From: Klebsormidium nitens
Taxonomy: Eukaryota; Streptophyta; Klebsormidiophyceae; Klebsormidiales; Klebsormidiaceae
Direction: 5' to 3'
Assembly (NCBI GenBank): GCA_000708835.1
Contig: DF237129.1
Coordinates: 62,001 to 126,000, forward strand
Length of the DNA: 64,000 nucleotides
Positions 11,101 through 21,896 of the stretch are shown in pieces. The position numbers and the translations under genes are program-made. The notes below the pieces were generated by a model. That model was not told the origin of the DNA and made no database searches. It was given only the letters and a program-made list of their open reading frames with translations. Position 1 is the stretch's first letter. Each line of letters begins with the position of its first letter.

Positions 11101-13288
11101 GCCAAGGCTTTGTTTTCGGAGAGCTGGGGAAGCCAACTAAAGCCTGTTCACGGGCAAACTGAAAGATGCCCGTAAAGCAGTCTGCAAATTTCGGCAGAGG
11201 GCAGAACCTTTCTCACCGTTCAAAAAGTCGTGGATTACCGCGACGCGCGGCCGCCAGCTGACCAGCTCGATCCGCGGCCGCCTCCGTTCCGGCAGAACCG
11301 CTCCGCTCCTTGCATCCTCTGCCACGTCATCGCAGCATTCGGCGGCGTCGTAGGGGACACCCGCAGGGGGCCGTTCCTCACCCCCGGTCACTGACAAGGG
11401 CCACTGACCGTTTTGGACGTCCGCAGGTTGGGCCGTCTGGTCGTACTTTGAACCTGTCCGAGATCACAGCAGTGAATGGTTGGTTCGCGAGTATGACGTT
11501 CTGGCCTCGAGCAACTTTCGTTGCCAACAAGCTTGTTAACATGTCGATCGCCAGATTGTCTGTCTGAAGATTTCGATTTGATTGCTTGGTGCTCAATTAT
11601 GGCCTTTCCAGCTTTGAGAAGCTTTCGTTGCTGATCCTTTTCACATATCGAAAGACGAAGCTGCACGTTCTGATCTGATTGCTCCAGCCAATTATGAAGT
11701 CTTTACGCGAGGATTCCCGAACATTTAGACCAATGAAATCCAAGAGATTGCAGATTTTGATGCTGGTCTCTTCTAAACGCGGTTCCATTCTGGTCCTGTA
11801 TTTGAACTTGCAGTTCTAGAAGTTGAGCAAAGTCGTGGAAAGACTGGGAGTCAAGTCTGCCCGCCCGTTTCAGCCGCACAGCTTTCTCAATCCCGCTCAA
11901 GTTGGACTATTTCGCTCCTGCAAGAGATCTGGTATTTGAAAGCGGGGTTATGCGAGTTGAGAAAATTCAAAGCGATTCGACTATCACCTCTGCCCGCCTT
12001 TTTCGGTTGTGCAGCATCTTTCCCGCCGCTCGCGTCCAGCTCGGGGGGGGCGATCTCCACCTCCCCTCTTGTGGGCACCTCGTTTTCACTTTCAAACGGC
12101 CGTTTGGCTGGAATGAAGCTGCCGACCTCCGATGACTGCAGAGAAGATGAGCATATTTCCAAGAGGACTCCAGTGTAGTTCATTCCTCGCGCGTCATATT
12201 TCTCATAAGCCGTGCTTAGATGGTGTTCTGGCCGGTCACACACCGAAGGATTCAGATTGGAACCCGCATAAGCGACAAACTTATTAGTCGAAAAAGCCAA
12301 CAGAATTACTTAAACCAATCAAGCTTTCCCTATTTCCAGGTTGCAAAAGGGCGAAGTGCGCCTCGTAAAAGGGGTACTCTATCTGCGCAAAATGGAGAAG
12401 TGGAACGAGCGGGTTCCGAAGCTGAATGCTTGCGATAAGAAGGGGCTTGGGCGTCATACCTGGCCGGATTCCTTCTGCAAGGGAAACTTGAATGGCTCGG
12501 TAGACCACTTTGAAACGGACGCCCACCGGTCGGCGACTGTTTGCCCGATCGACGCACTGGCGTCGTGGCCCCCACCGGGGCCGAGAACTAGAACAACCAC
12601 TGCAGTGAAAGACGAGGATTTGATGCTCCTACTGCGGAATTCAACCATCTTATCCCTCTCGACTTTCCTGTGCTTGCCAGATCACACGTCGTACCATGGA
12701 AGCCACACATGCAGAGGGAACGTGGTGACAGAAGGTCACTTTCCAGACTTGTTGACGCGATCAACCTTCAAATTTCAAGGAACGCTTGCTGCCTTCCTGC
12801 CGGTGTGAGCGTACAAAGGCAGCCCATCCAGTGGTGAATTGTTTGGGACGGAGAAGTAAAATTTGCGCTGCCCAAGGAGGCCTTCTAAAGTCTCGTTCTT
12901 CAAAGTTACTACGCGCGTGACCTCAGAGCCTCCCAGTCTTCGTACCGGGACGCAAGCTGCACCAGTCTTCCAACGGTCACCTCGTACTGCGGCTTTGATT
13001 AGGAGCGTCTTTTACTCCTAACCTCGTAAAAGACAGCCTTAACTTTGCTGCAACTAGAAGAAAAGAAGTTGCCCCTTCCAGAAGACTGAAATCCCGAGAC
13101 CAAATTAGACGAGATTGAATAGAGAACCTTGCCCGGAGAAATAGGGTCAAAGCCGTACCTGTCATGAGCCACGTGCATGCAACTAGAAGCGCGACGACAG
13201 CAGTCACGCTCGTCCGCCCGGACGCAGGGCCTCTGCTCCGTCCGAACAGTCCGCTGGCTGCGCGGCTTCTCATGGCGCCAGGGCACAT
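8109..13288 (-). CDS. prolyl 4-hydroxylase (2OG-Fe(II) oxygenase), type II membrane protein
   Basis: ER/Golgi enzyme that hydroxylates proline in secreted proteins such as cell-wall glycoproteins, using Fe(II), 2-oxoglutarate and O2. The catalytic part is well resolved in matching phases: 11217-11318 (IELVSWRPRVAVIHDFL), 10637-10797 (ECDRLI...RTSSGSFL), 10259-10312 (RIAENTFLPPENGEVMQ), 9824-9912 (YENGQFYGTHYDLF, holding the H-x-D iron ligands), 9192-9285 (YLSDVQEGGETLFP), 8615-8692 (GNAVFFWN) and 8109-8288 (IHTSCTVLKGEKW, distal His and 2OG-binding Lys). The intron after 10637 uses a GC donor. A signal anchor (VTAVVALLVACTWLM) lies at about 13150-13288, with ATG at 13288 or 13273. Stem exons between it and 11318 are uncertain; candidates are about 12000-12135 and 12505-12600. 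A TAVVVLVLGPGGG segment lies near 12600. Confidence 0.85.
9633..9778. repeat. MITE-like intronic repeat, copy 1
   Basis: A 76-bp core (9658-9733) starts with CAGACTT and ends with its inverse AAGTCTG. Flanking similarity to a second copy at 22167-22316 extends about 25 bp upstream (GCTGCTAA) and 45 bp downstream (AGCCCATA). It lies in an intron of the prolyl hydroxylase gene. Confidence 0.55.
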
Positions 13289-14882
13289 TCACCTCTTCAA
13301 TTCGAGATTCAGAGAAGGCTAGGTGAGAAATGCTGGCCCAGTATCGGGTTGAAAAGCTGAAATCCGGTCCCCTATGTATTCTTGATTGCGACCAGAGAAG
13401 CTGTTTTCAGAAGTGCCTCCGGTTTGCTAAGATGGGTTGCTCAAGAAGCTAACCAAAAAGATCGCACGTACCTAGTGGGTTTCCGTAGAAGCCGTTCAAG
13501 ATGCTGGCAGACTGCCTCAGTGGTGCCGTTTCTGACCGAGCATGCACAGCGCAGAAGCTTCGCATAGAACGCTCTTCTCCGGAGAGTCCGTCTCTCTTCG
13601 GGCGATGTGCATAAGAGGTGTCCTGGCCGAAAGAACACTGCTGCTGCAATGACCCCGTCAAAGGCGCTCTTCGAAGCACGGTCGACCCAGATTTGGGTCG
13701 CCCATTCGTCAGTTTCTCACACCCAGATCTGACGCACGCCTTTCGCGCGACTTTCCGAATGCTTTAATGCTTTCGAATGCTTTCAGCATTTGCCAAGGGT
13801 GTCAATCGGTCCCACGACGAAATCTGCACATTGGCGACCCGACACCCTCGCTTGAAGTCGGACGAGGTTGCGTCAGTCGCTCATCCAAGAAAGGCGGTCC
13901 ATTCAAAAAACAAATTCGAGGCCAATTATGTATGCTTCGTCACTGGGGGAAAGTACGCCAGCTTGTTTATGACTGCAGAGACGTTTAAGATTGCGTAGAT
14001 CGTCGGATTTTGATGAGTCGGCACAAGCCTGGCTGCTTGCAGCAGGTCGACAGGTCCTTTTAGAGCTGTCTCAAGTGGCAGCATGTGGACGCGTACTGAC
14101 GTACGAAGGTTTTTAGAGTCCTGTCTGACCCGCATTGACGTTCGCGATTCCTCGATTCGATACTCAAGAGTGATGCAGCTTTGGACAATACAGAAGAACA
14201 AGACCATTTGTTGCAGCAATAAGATTAGACTCGGGTTCTATTTTTAGTAACTCTCGCACTGCAAAGAAGGTGAGCAGTGAAGAAATAAGCAGACACTGGA
14301 AGCCGCAAATAGATGACAGTAGTCACAAGGTAAGCCCAAGATCGCCCAGCAGAGATCGCACAAATCGCACCGGCCTGATTATGATGCTGCATTACAAAGT
14401 ACTACGTCCCTAAGGCTGATCAAAAATACATGTTAGGGACGAAACTCAGACAAGTTGGGTGAACGTTTTTTTGTCGACCGGTGCACTGAAAAATAACAAT
14501 TTTACTTTTTTGAGATATTTAAAACGTGAAATGGCCAAGATGAGCGCTTGGACGTTCACTGAAAAGACGAGATCAGCACAACGACTGTTGATATCATGGC
14601 CCACAGAAGTGCTTTTCGGTGATTCCCTTGTTTGTGCGCACACGTGACGCTCCGGGAAGACTAACTACCATGTACGTGTTGCCCATAAATCGTGGATCCT
14701 ATGCCAGGCTTGGACACGGAACACTTCTCGCACGGAAGCGTAGTACAAACGTCCGGCCTGAAGCGACGTCATCAGCATACAATATCTCCTGCCAGTGGGA
14801 GGTACTCTGCCAAGATTCCTGCATCTATTTCTGAAAGCATAAACTAAAAGCGGCAAGTCTAACTAAATAGCTGGGGGGGTTC
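13289..14882. other. intergenic region upstream of the prolyl hydroxylase gene
   Basis: Non-coding as far as I can see. It should contain the prolyl hydroxylase promoter, on its left side reading leftwards, but no motif is clear enough to name. Short ORFs here have no recognisable domains. Confidence 0.4.
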
Positions 14883-14909
14883 GGGGGGGCGGCAGCCCCC
14901 CCGTTTTTT
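14882..14909. repeat. perfect G/C hairpin followed by T6
   Basis: An 8-bp stem (C14882-G14889 with C14896-G14903) around a CGGCAG loop, followed by six T. It is the first of three G/C-run hairpins within 450 bp. It looks like an intrinsic terminator, but the setting is nuclear, so function is unknown. Confidence 0.6.
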
Positions 14910-15041
14910 AGAGGAACAAGTTCGGTCTGATGGACCCTCAGACTGCCCAGCGACCTAACAACTTTTATGCAGTATGTACGTAACCTGCCCATGCGAAAAA
15001 ACATACGCGAAATGAGCGATACTGAAGGCCGCCCAAAAGAA

Positions 15042-15144
15042 TGGTTTTGCCCGGGCTCGAACCGGGGACCTTTCGCGGGCTCTGCAGACGCCGAGGTGAC
15101 GTTATTTGTGAGGCGAACGTGATAACCAACTACACCACAAAACC
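15042..15144 (-). tRNA. tRNA-Val (anticodon CAC) with a 29-nt intron
   Basis: On the minus strand the acceptor arms GGTTTTG (15144-15138) and CAAAACC (15049-15043) pair perfectly, followed by discriminator A (15042). The D-arm (GTGTAGTTGGTTATCAC) and the T-arm (CCCCGG-TTCGAGC-CCGGG) are intact. The anticodon stem is TTCGC/GCGAA with loop C-T-CAC-A-[intron]-C, so the 29-nt insert sits one base 3' of the anticodon, the canonical nuclear tRNA intron position. Removing it leaves a 74-nt tRNA including the discriminator. CCA is not encoded. A TTTT run lies just downstream (about 15035-15039 on the minus strand), a pol III terminator. Exon sequence closely matches plant tRNA-Val(CAC). Confidence 0.9.
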
Positions 15145-15527
15145 GGGGGTGTTGCGGTTGGGCGCAATTAAGATTATGTACACATAGTATTGCTGAAGTT
15201 CTATGTATCGGGGGGGCGAACGCCCCCGCTTTCGTTATGTACGTTGTGGACGCACCTACGCACCGCTAGAGCTCGCGATCACATTCATCTTCAGTACACA
15301 ATCGGGGGGGTGTGACCCCCCCCCCCGAATCTCCTCGCTTCTCCTCTCAATTGAATTTCCGGTAGCATTCACCGCCCATACGTCTACCAGTCAGAACAAG
15401 GGGTTGCCGGCACTCCCCGGGCCGGAGCTCCGGCCCCCCCGGCCCGCTGAGCGGCTCTCGCCTGTCAATGTCATGAGTTGGAACCAAATTGGCATTCAAG
15501 GCGTGAGCTCGCTGGGTCGCTGGAGCT
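15145..15527. repeat. leader region with two more G/C hairpins
   Basis: Two further hairpins lie upstream of the transporter ATG: 15209-15228 (CGGGGGGGCG-AA-CGCCCCCG, imperfect by two G) and 15303-15327 (G7 against an 11-C run, loop TGTGA). A GC-rich palindrome GCCGGAGCTCCGGC lies near 15420. The region is probably the promoter and 5' UTR of the transporter gene. Confidence 0.5.
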
Positions 15528-18500
15528 ATGGCGGATCCAGAGCGTGGCGGTCGGGTCGAGACCCCGTCTCCCTCCAGCTTGACAATCCCTTTGCTGGAGG
15601 ACGAAGCTGCCAAGGGCCCAAAAGCTCCTGATGGAGGGATCTCGTGGCTGTCCGTCTTCAATCTCGCAAATGCAGCGATTGGGGCGGGTGTCCTTGCATT
15701 CCCCTATGCCTTCAGGTGAGAATGTCAGCTGACAGCTGGCAGACAGCTGTTTGTGCTGCTGCAACCTGTACACAGCTGCTTGATCAGATGGGTATTTTGA
15801 CGCTCTGAACCTGATTCAGAGACCTGAGCCAAGTGTGCTGATCGTGAGACATTGACTGCCTGATCGCTGGTTACTTGAACAAATATAAGCGTGAAATTGA
15901 TGGTCAATTCTCCATTCTGCTTTCTGATCGGCTCGAACAAAGCCCTTCTGAGGCGGCGCACTGCTGGTAGAATAGGACCTGAGCATGCTCTGCTTTTAAT
16001 CACCAGTCGATCGCTCTCAAGGCTGAAGTGATCTTAATTCATGTGAGCTGACAAGCTAGACTCCAGCTGTAATATTTCAAATGGGCACAAAGACAGCTGT
16101 CATAGCTTTGCAATGTGCGTAGCATTACACGTGCTTCACATGAGAGTCCGTAAGAATGTACGGTTGAATGGTTGATGGTTGATCACGGCACGCCAGCTGT
16201 CAATCAAATGTGCTAGCCCACTCGCTTGGGCAGTGACGATGGCTCGCAGCATTGCTACTTGATAATGAGACAAGAGAACACGTCATGGGCTGCCAATCAT
16301 TGAAACACCGTTCTGCCCATCTACAGATTCTCACATCTTGCCCTGGCCGTCGGAGATAGTGCATTGCCCATTTAGGGAGTTGGAGCCCTGCCCTTGAGCT
16401 AGATTAAACGCCCACCTGGGCCACCTTCTAACTTTTAATGCTTTTGCCTCACTTAGTGTTGAGGGTCAAAGATTGAACCCAAAATAGAAGATATCCAGCT
16501 CCGCTGTACCCAATGGTCAACTCCCAGACCCGAAACCCAGCCCTGTGGGGTCTTCGATCGCACAGTTTGTGAACCTTCTGAAACCAAGCCTTGAGGACAT
16601 CACCACAGTGACTGTGCAAATGAGTCTCCCCGTCCAATCCACTTCTCACCTGATAAAGTAGATTACATTGGCTTCCTGCAGGGAAGCAGGCGTTTTTGGG
16701 GGCCTTGCCGCCACATTCATCATTGCTATCATCGAGATTTCCGCACTGTGTGTCCTCACACGATCGGCGCAGCGCTTTTCTGCCCCTAGCTACCAAGTGA
16801 GTGACTGAGCATTTCTACATACATCTACTTCTTAGGATTGTACTTGCGTAAAAATGGTCCAATCACCTGTCCAAGGAAAGCATCTGATCAAGCCAGCATA
16901 CAAATCTTGTCAAAGCATGCTAACTTAGGAACTGCTTACACAGAGCGTTCATACAACGTGCTTGTAATACCCGAGCAGCCTCTTGAGCTCGTGACAACAC
17001 AAGCGATTGGAGAAAGCTTGCAGCAGCTGACAAGAAGTGGCTGTCGGTGCAGCTTGGCCTGGGTTGCAGTTGGCTTACCCAACCTCAGGACAGAGGGGCA
17101 CAACTGCTCGCCGCTGATATTGGTCGAGTGGGCTAAGGTCTTAGCATGCACCAAGGTGACAGGGGTAGACATTTTGAAAGCAGAAACGGAGCATAAAAGA
17201 TCCAATCTGAGAGTCCTCTTTTCCTTGCCAACAGGAACTCGTGTACACTGCGCTTGGTCAGCGCGTCTCCAACCTAGTGTCGTCCTTCATGTGGATCTAC
17301 CTCTTTGGCAGCTGCGTCGCTTATCTGATCATCATTGGTAAGCCGAAACAGATTTGGGACGGCTGATGCTCCTTGTGCCCGCTTCTTCCTTCCGAGAGTG
17401 TTTCAACAAAAGTCGTCAAAGTGGGTTCACGCGGGCACCAGGTTCTCAGTGAGAATTGTGTCAGTCAGGAGGAGTTGCGACATTTGTAAAGGTCTAAGGG
17501 CGGACAAACCGGGCTATATCTCACAGAATTCTGCTCAACGTTCAGATGCCAACAACATGCCAGAATATATTTGTCTTTTTAAAGTGAACAAATCATCAAC
17601 TGCCTGTCAACCGCATCTCAAGCATCCCAGACATTTCCTAACCATGCATCTTCTCACATTTTGCAGGCGATGTTTTCCAGCCCGCAGCGCAAACCCTCTT
17701 TGGCGCCTCCCACTTCCTCGCGCAGCGCTGGGTGGTCCTCTCGCTCTTTGCGGTCCTTGTGGTTCTGCCCCTCTGCCTCAAGCGCACTCTCCGCTCACTG
17801 GGAGTCGTCAGCTCGATCGCTCCGACGACGCTCATCTACCTAGCGATTGCAATCCTGTTGTACGGGGCGCGGCGGGTGGTTGTGACGGGCGGAATACCAG
17901 ATGACGTAAGCATTCCGAGTCCTCACGTCCTTCGAGAATTCTTGCTGATCTGGGACCGTCGGGCTTGTTGCATTGTCAGCTTCTGGTGTCGCTGACGTCA
18001 GTTGTACGGAGAAGCGGCATGGATGCCCGGTCGAGGGCCGCAAAACCGTCCGAATGGCTGCTGGGCTTGTGTGACCAACGATATGAAGATTGCTGCTGTC
18101 GCCTAAGAGCAAAGTAATCTTACGAAGACTAATCGAGAAGCCAGGGGTTGCTGTTTAGATCAACGATGTTCAGACCGGCGGCCTGTTTCGATGTAACCTA
18201 TACAAGTTCTCAGGCAAAGCGCCGCTGGAACCGCTGCCTTTCTTCTGTGCATGTGGCTGAAGCAAAGAAATTTGGATCTTCATCCTCCAACTCCTCGAAA
18301 AGTCATCGTCCCCAATGGGAGAACGTCGAGCAAAGCAACCGATCGACGGTGGAGTTCGTCTCTTTCATGCTATCTTCCAAACTTGGAATAACAGACTGGT
18401 TGATTGGCGTATGCAGGTGGTGCTCTTTGGAACATTTACCGGGTACTGCAAGGCCGCCCCTATCGTAGTCTTCGCTTTCCAGTGCCACATACAGGTGAGC

Positions 18501-20933
18501 AGCAATCCGGTTATACTTTCAAAGCCAGCACTGTTACCCTGCAAGGATCTTTGACTGCTACGCCGTCGTTGAAGTTTTCTTTCAACGGTAGCTTTCAACG
18601 TACCCTTTCTACACGGTTACACTCAGAACTCCAGCTCTCATACATAGCCGACTTTGTCCCCGCACGCATTTGTCAGGCAATCACGTGACCGATTGTGACT
18701 TTCTGAGCAGAACAGGAAGCTGAATTTTAGTACCATCAGGCAGTAGCCTCCTTCATGCTCTGTCTCGATGCACAATCTTGTCATGTGTCGTGAGCTTCCG
18801 TTTTCAGGAGCTATCAAAAAATAAAGAAAAGGTTTCCATAATTTCGTTGTTTGCCTTACAATGATCACGACAGTCCTGCATAAAGAAGTAAACCACTTAT
18901 GAGTTTCCTGGCCCGTCGAGTACCCATCCATTTTGAGCAAACTTGGATTCAATCTCAATAAGTCGGCTTCTCAATGACAAGCAGTACCCTCTCATTCAAC
19001 AAAGTACACCTCTTCCCGCAGTGCATGCCCATCTTCTCGGAGCTCGTCCACCATTACACGAAAGGTGTGAACCCACTCGACGCGGAAAAGTGGTCCGTCG
19101 TGCGCCGTCAGATCATCGTCTCCATGGATAAGGTCATCCTCCTGGCCCTAGGCACGTGCCTCGTCGGCTACAGCCTGGTGAGGTTTCTTCCATGACGGAC
19201 CTTTTCAGGAATGACGGGAGCCAGGAATAATAAGCCCCAGCTAACACTGAAACCTTGACCCAAATTACTTGCCCCGCACCCGTACCCACCCTCACCCCAA
19301 ATAAACTCCACCCGATTCAGGCTGGCTAGCTTGATATTCCTGCCGCTAATTGATCTGAGTTTAACCGAGCTGTTTATTCCGGACGCTTCTGGGGTTTTCG
19401 AAACATGTGCTTCAAAACGGCGCGTTGGCTACAGCTTGTTGAGCTCTATCCGGACGCTTCGGGGTCTTCGTATTGATAGGTTATATCGAGGCGTCCCGCA
19501 TTGTTGCAGTCCATGGCTAGAAAATAGTCAATGAGGGGCCTTCATCTCGACAGTTGATCCTTTCTGACCGCCTCTAAAGATGTTCCCACGTCTTACGAAC
19601 CCGCAGTGTCAAGCGACTGCCTTTGAACTTCTTTGATTTAGCGCCTAGTTGAATCTTGTGGTTGAACCCTGATACTCGAGGACTCCACGCCTTTACTCGG
19701 ACGTCAAGTGGTTGACGTCAGTTTCAGATCTGACGTCAGCATGCGAAAGGTTGCAGGTTGGCGCGTTCGGCTACATCGCGATCCCGGACGTCCAAAGTGA
19801 CGTCCTCAGCAGTTTCGGCGAGGACAATCTGGTCATGTACGTGGCGCGCGTCGGCATGGGCCTGGTGAGCAGCGGTTGCTCGCCTCTTGATCTCGTTTAG
19901 CTAAGTTACTATTGTATGGTTGTGTGTATGAGTGCGCTCCTTCTGATGTCTACTCGTTTGCCGTCTACTTCGGAGTAAGTCGGTATGCATTCCCTCCTGT
20001 CTATCCATACATCATCGACATTTTGCTTGGGTTGCCATATGCTCTTCATCAGCTGGTCGTTTATTTCGCTCTCGGACTCCTCGCAATTCGCAGTGCCTTC
20101 CTTTTCTACCCTCGGCTTGTCAACTACTGTGCTTCCAACCTGATTCTCGGAGTTTTCCTTAAATTTACAGGAGCCCTTATTGGACCTGACCAACCATGTT
20201 ATATCGTTCTCTTCTTACGTCTTCATCTTTTGTCCGCCAGGTGGCGATCGTTTCGTACCCGATCAACCACTTCCCGGCGCGTCTCATCGAGATGTCCGTC
20301 CTCAACTTCTTCTGGCCCCTCCCAAACCCTTACGATCCCAAAAGATACATGCTGCGGTTCAACATCCTGACAGTTGCTTACGTGGCGGTGACGTTAGCAG
20401 TCGCCATCGCCGTGCAAGATCTGGGTCAGGTATACATGGTCATCGGGTCAACCGGTGGCGTTCTGGTCATTTTCATAATGCCGGGGATTTTGCTTCTGGA
20501 TGCCGCGGGGATGCTTCCGAGCCGACGACGGACGCTGGTGTCAAGGCCCTGGGTTACCTCAGAGGCGGAGGGATCTGACACCACAGAAAGAGCGAAACCG
20601 GAGGTGGAATCCGGGCAGTCAAGCAGGCGGGTTAGCGAGTCCGGTATACTCGTAGTCGAGGGTCGGTCAGAGTATGAGGAAGCGAGTGCGAGAGGCGAGG
20701 GATCCCCCTCCATACAAACGATCCCGTCCCCTCATTTCACCAGCATCCCGCATGTGGGTCAGAGGCCATCGGAAGAGTCGGATGAAGCCGAGTCCGACTA
20801 TACGTATCTCGGGAAGTCGCAGCGGAGTCTGGCCGCGCTATGGGCGTTCCTCATGATTTTCATGGGGGGCCTTATCTTCGGCGTGACCGTATGGATAGTC
20901 GTAGTCAAACGAGGTGGGATGGCAAGCTTTTGA
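15528..20933 (+). CDS. SLC38/AVT-type amino acid transporter (AAAP family)
   Basis: Proton- or sodium-coupled amino acid transporter, 10-11 membrane spans, probably vacuolar or plasma membrane. Eight exons join in frame to 559 residues: 15528-15715, 16682-16796, 17235-17337, 17667-17905, 18417-18494, 19022-19177, 19757-19864, 20241-20933, all GT-AG. The N-terminus is polar, then the family's first helix NLANAAIGAGVLAFPYAF. Exon 5 gives the conserved APIVVFAFQCH segment. The last exon has three hydrophobic helices and, before the final one, a long Ser/Glu-rich loop of about 100 residues (SEAEGSD...ESDEAESDYTY), longer than usual in this family. The start ATG at 15528 is the first in frame before helix 1. 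The substrate is not deducible. Confidence 0.9.
19256..19320. repeat. C-rich dispersed intronic repeat, copy 1
   Basis: Shares the order CCGCACCC...ACCCACCCT...CCCCAAA...ACTCCACCCG with copies at 23104-23176 and 31328-31412. The strand is C-rich with degenerate CCCTAA-like units. It lies in a transporter intron. Confidence 0.5.
19378..19470. repeat. short intronic duplication with exon-end similarity
   Basis: TCCGGACGCTTC-GGGGT-TTCG occurs at 19378 and again at 19449, 71 bp apart. Between them, near 19424, a GTTGGCTACAGCTTG segment resembles the end of the upstream transporter exon (GTCGGCTACAGCCTG at 19163-19177) including a degraded donor. Confidence 0.35.
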
Positions 20934-21896
20934 CAGGTAGAACAGCTCAACTTGACACATGCTCGCGCCTTAAGTTGGGCGGTATGCGATCGCTCAGACT
21001 CTTACGGACTTGATCTGAGACTTTGTGCAATTCACCATTGAATCAGAAGCAACATAATTTACAACATCCCGGCAGCTGGCTGCCAGGGTTGCCCTCGTGT
21101 TTCAGCTTGGCGACCATGTGAGCCGCTAGCTGTTAAATGTTCATTGCCGCTGGCTGGCCTGGTAGACGGGTATATGCTACGCATAATTAACTGCAGCCTG
21201 TAGTAGGTATTTTCAAGCCATTGCGATAAAAGGTCCCGTTGGCCACGCTCCCCTTGCATAGTGGCAAGTGCGTGCTGTGCGCAGTAAATGACATGGCGCA
21301 TGTGTGCATGTCGACTATTTTCGCGCCCGGAGCCGCTGCATCAGAGCGCCTATCTATACAGTTACCCCTGCCAGGCCAGCCCTCGCCCAGCCAAGCTAGA
21401 TTTTTTGCGGAATCTGGTACAGTCGGAGACGATCAATTAGAAATACTAGGCAACGAAAAATTGTTTGTCCAAGGGGAATGGATTTGTGCAAGCGAGAGGA
21501 CCTACTTGCCTTACAGATCCTCATGCTCCACATTTCAATGCAGCAACGGAATCCGTGACTGGCATACGTCAACCAACACGTACTATGCACCCCTATAGAT
21601 TCTTCTTCCACCACGTACTGTGCACCCCCAGCCTCTTCTTACCACCGCGTTCTCAACTTAAACCCCATGGCTTCAAATTTTATCACAATATACACCGAGA
21701 ACTGGCGAAGCACCGGGCCGCCCATGCGCGTGAAGGGGCCTCTTTATTTCCAAAGGTACAAACCCTTTCTGCCAATGATCACATCGAATCGACGGGTCTT
21801 GCAAGGCCCCCGGCCTGCATCTGCCTGGAACCGAGTAGCTGATTCTAAAGAACCCTCTGACATTTAGGGCCCGTTTCAGTATCACTAAGCCAGCGT
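20934..21896. other. convergent intergenic region
   Basis: Lies between the stop codons of the transporter (+) and the root-cap-type gene (-). It presumably contains two 3' UTRs. No gene or repeat recognised. Confidence 0.45.

Noticed and set aside
12800-12990. Minus-strand open stretch reading VTLKNETLEGLLGQRKFYF
   Set aside because: Protein-like but with no clear splice sites linking it to the prolyl hydroxylase exons; left out of the model.
14882-14909. Rho-independent bacterial terminator
   Set aside because: All surrounding genes are nuclear eukaryotic; the hairpin plus T-run has no bacterial context.
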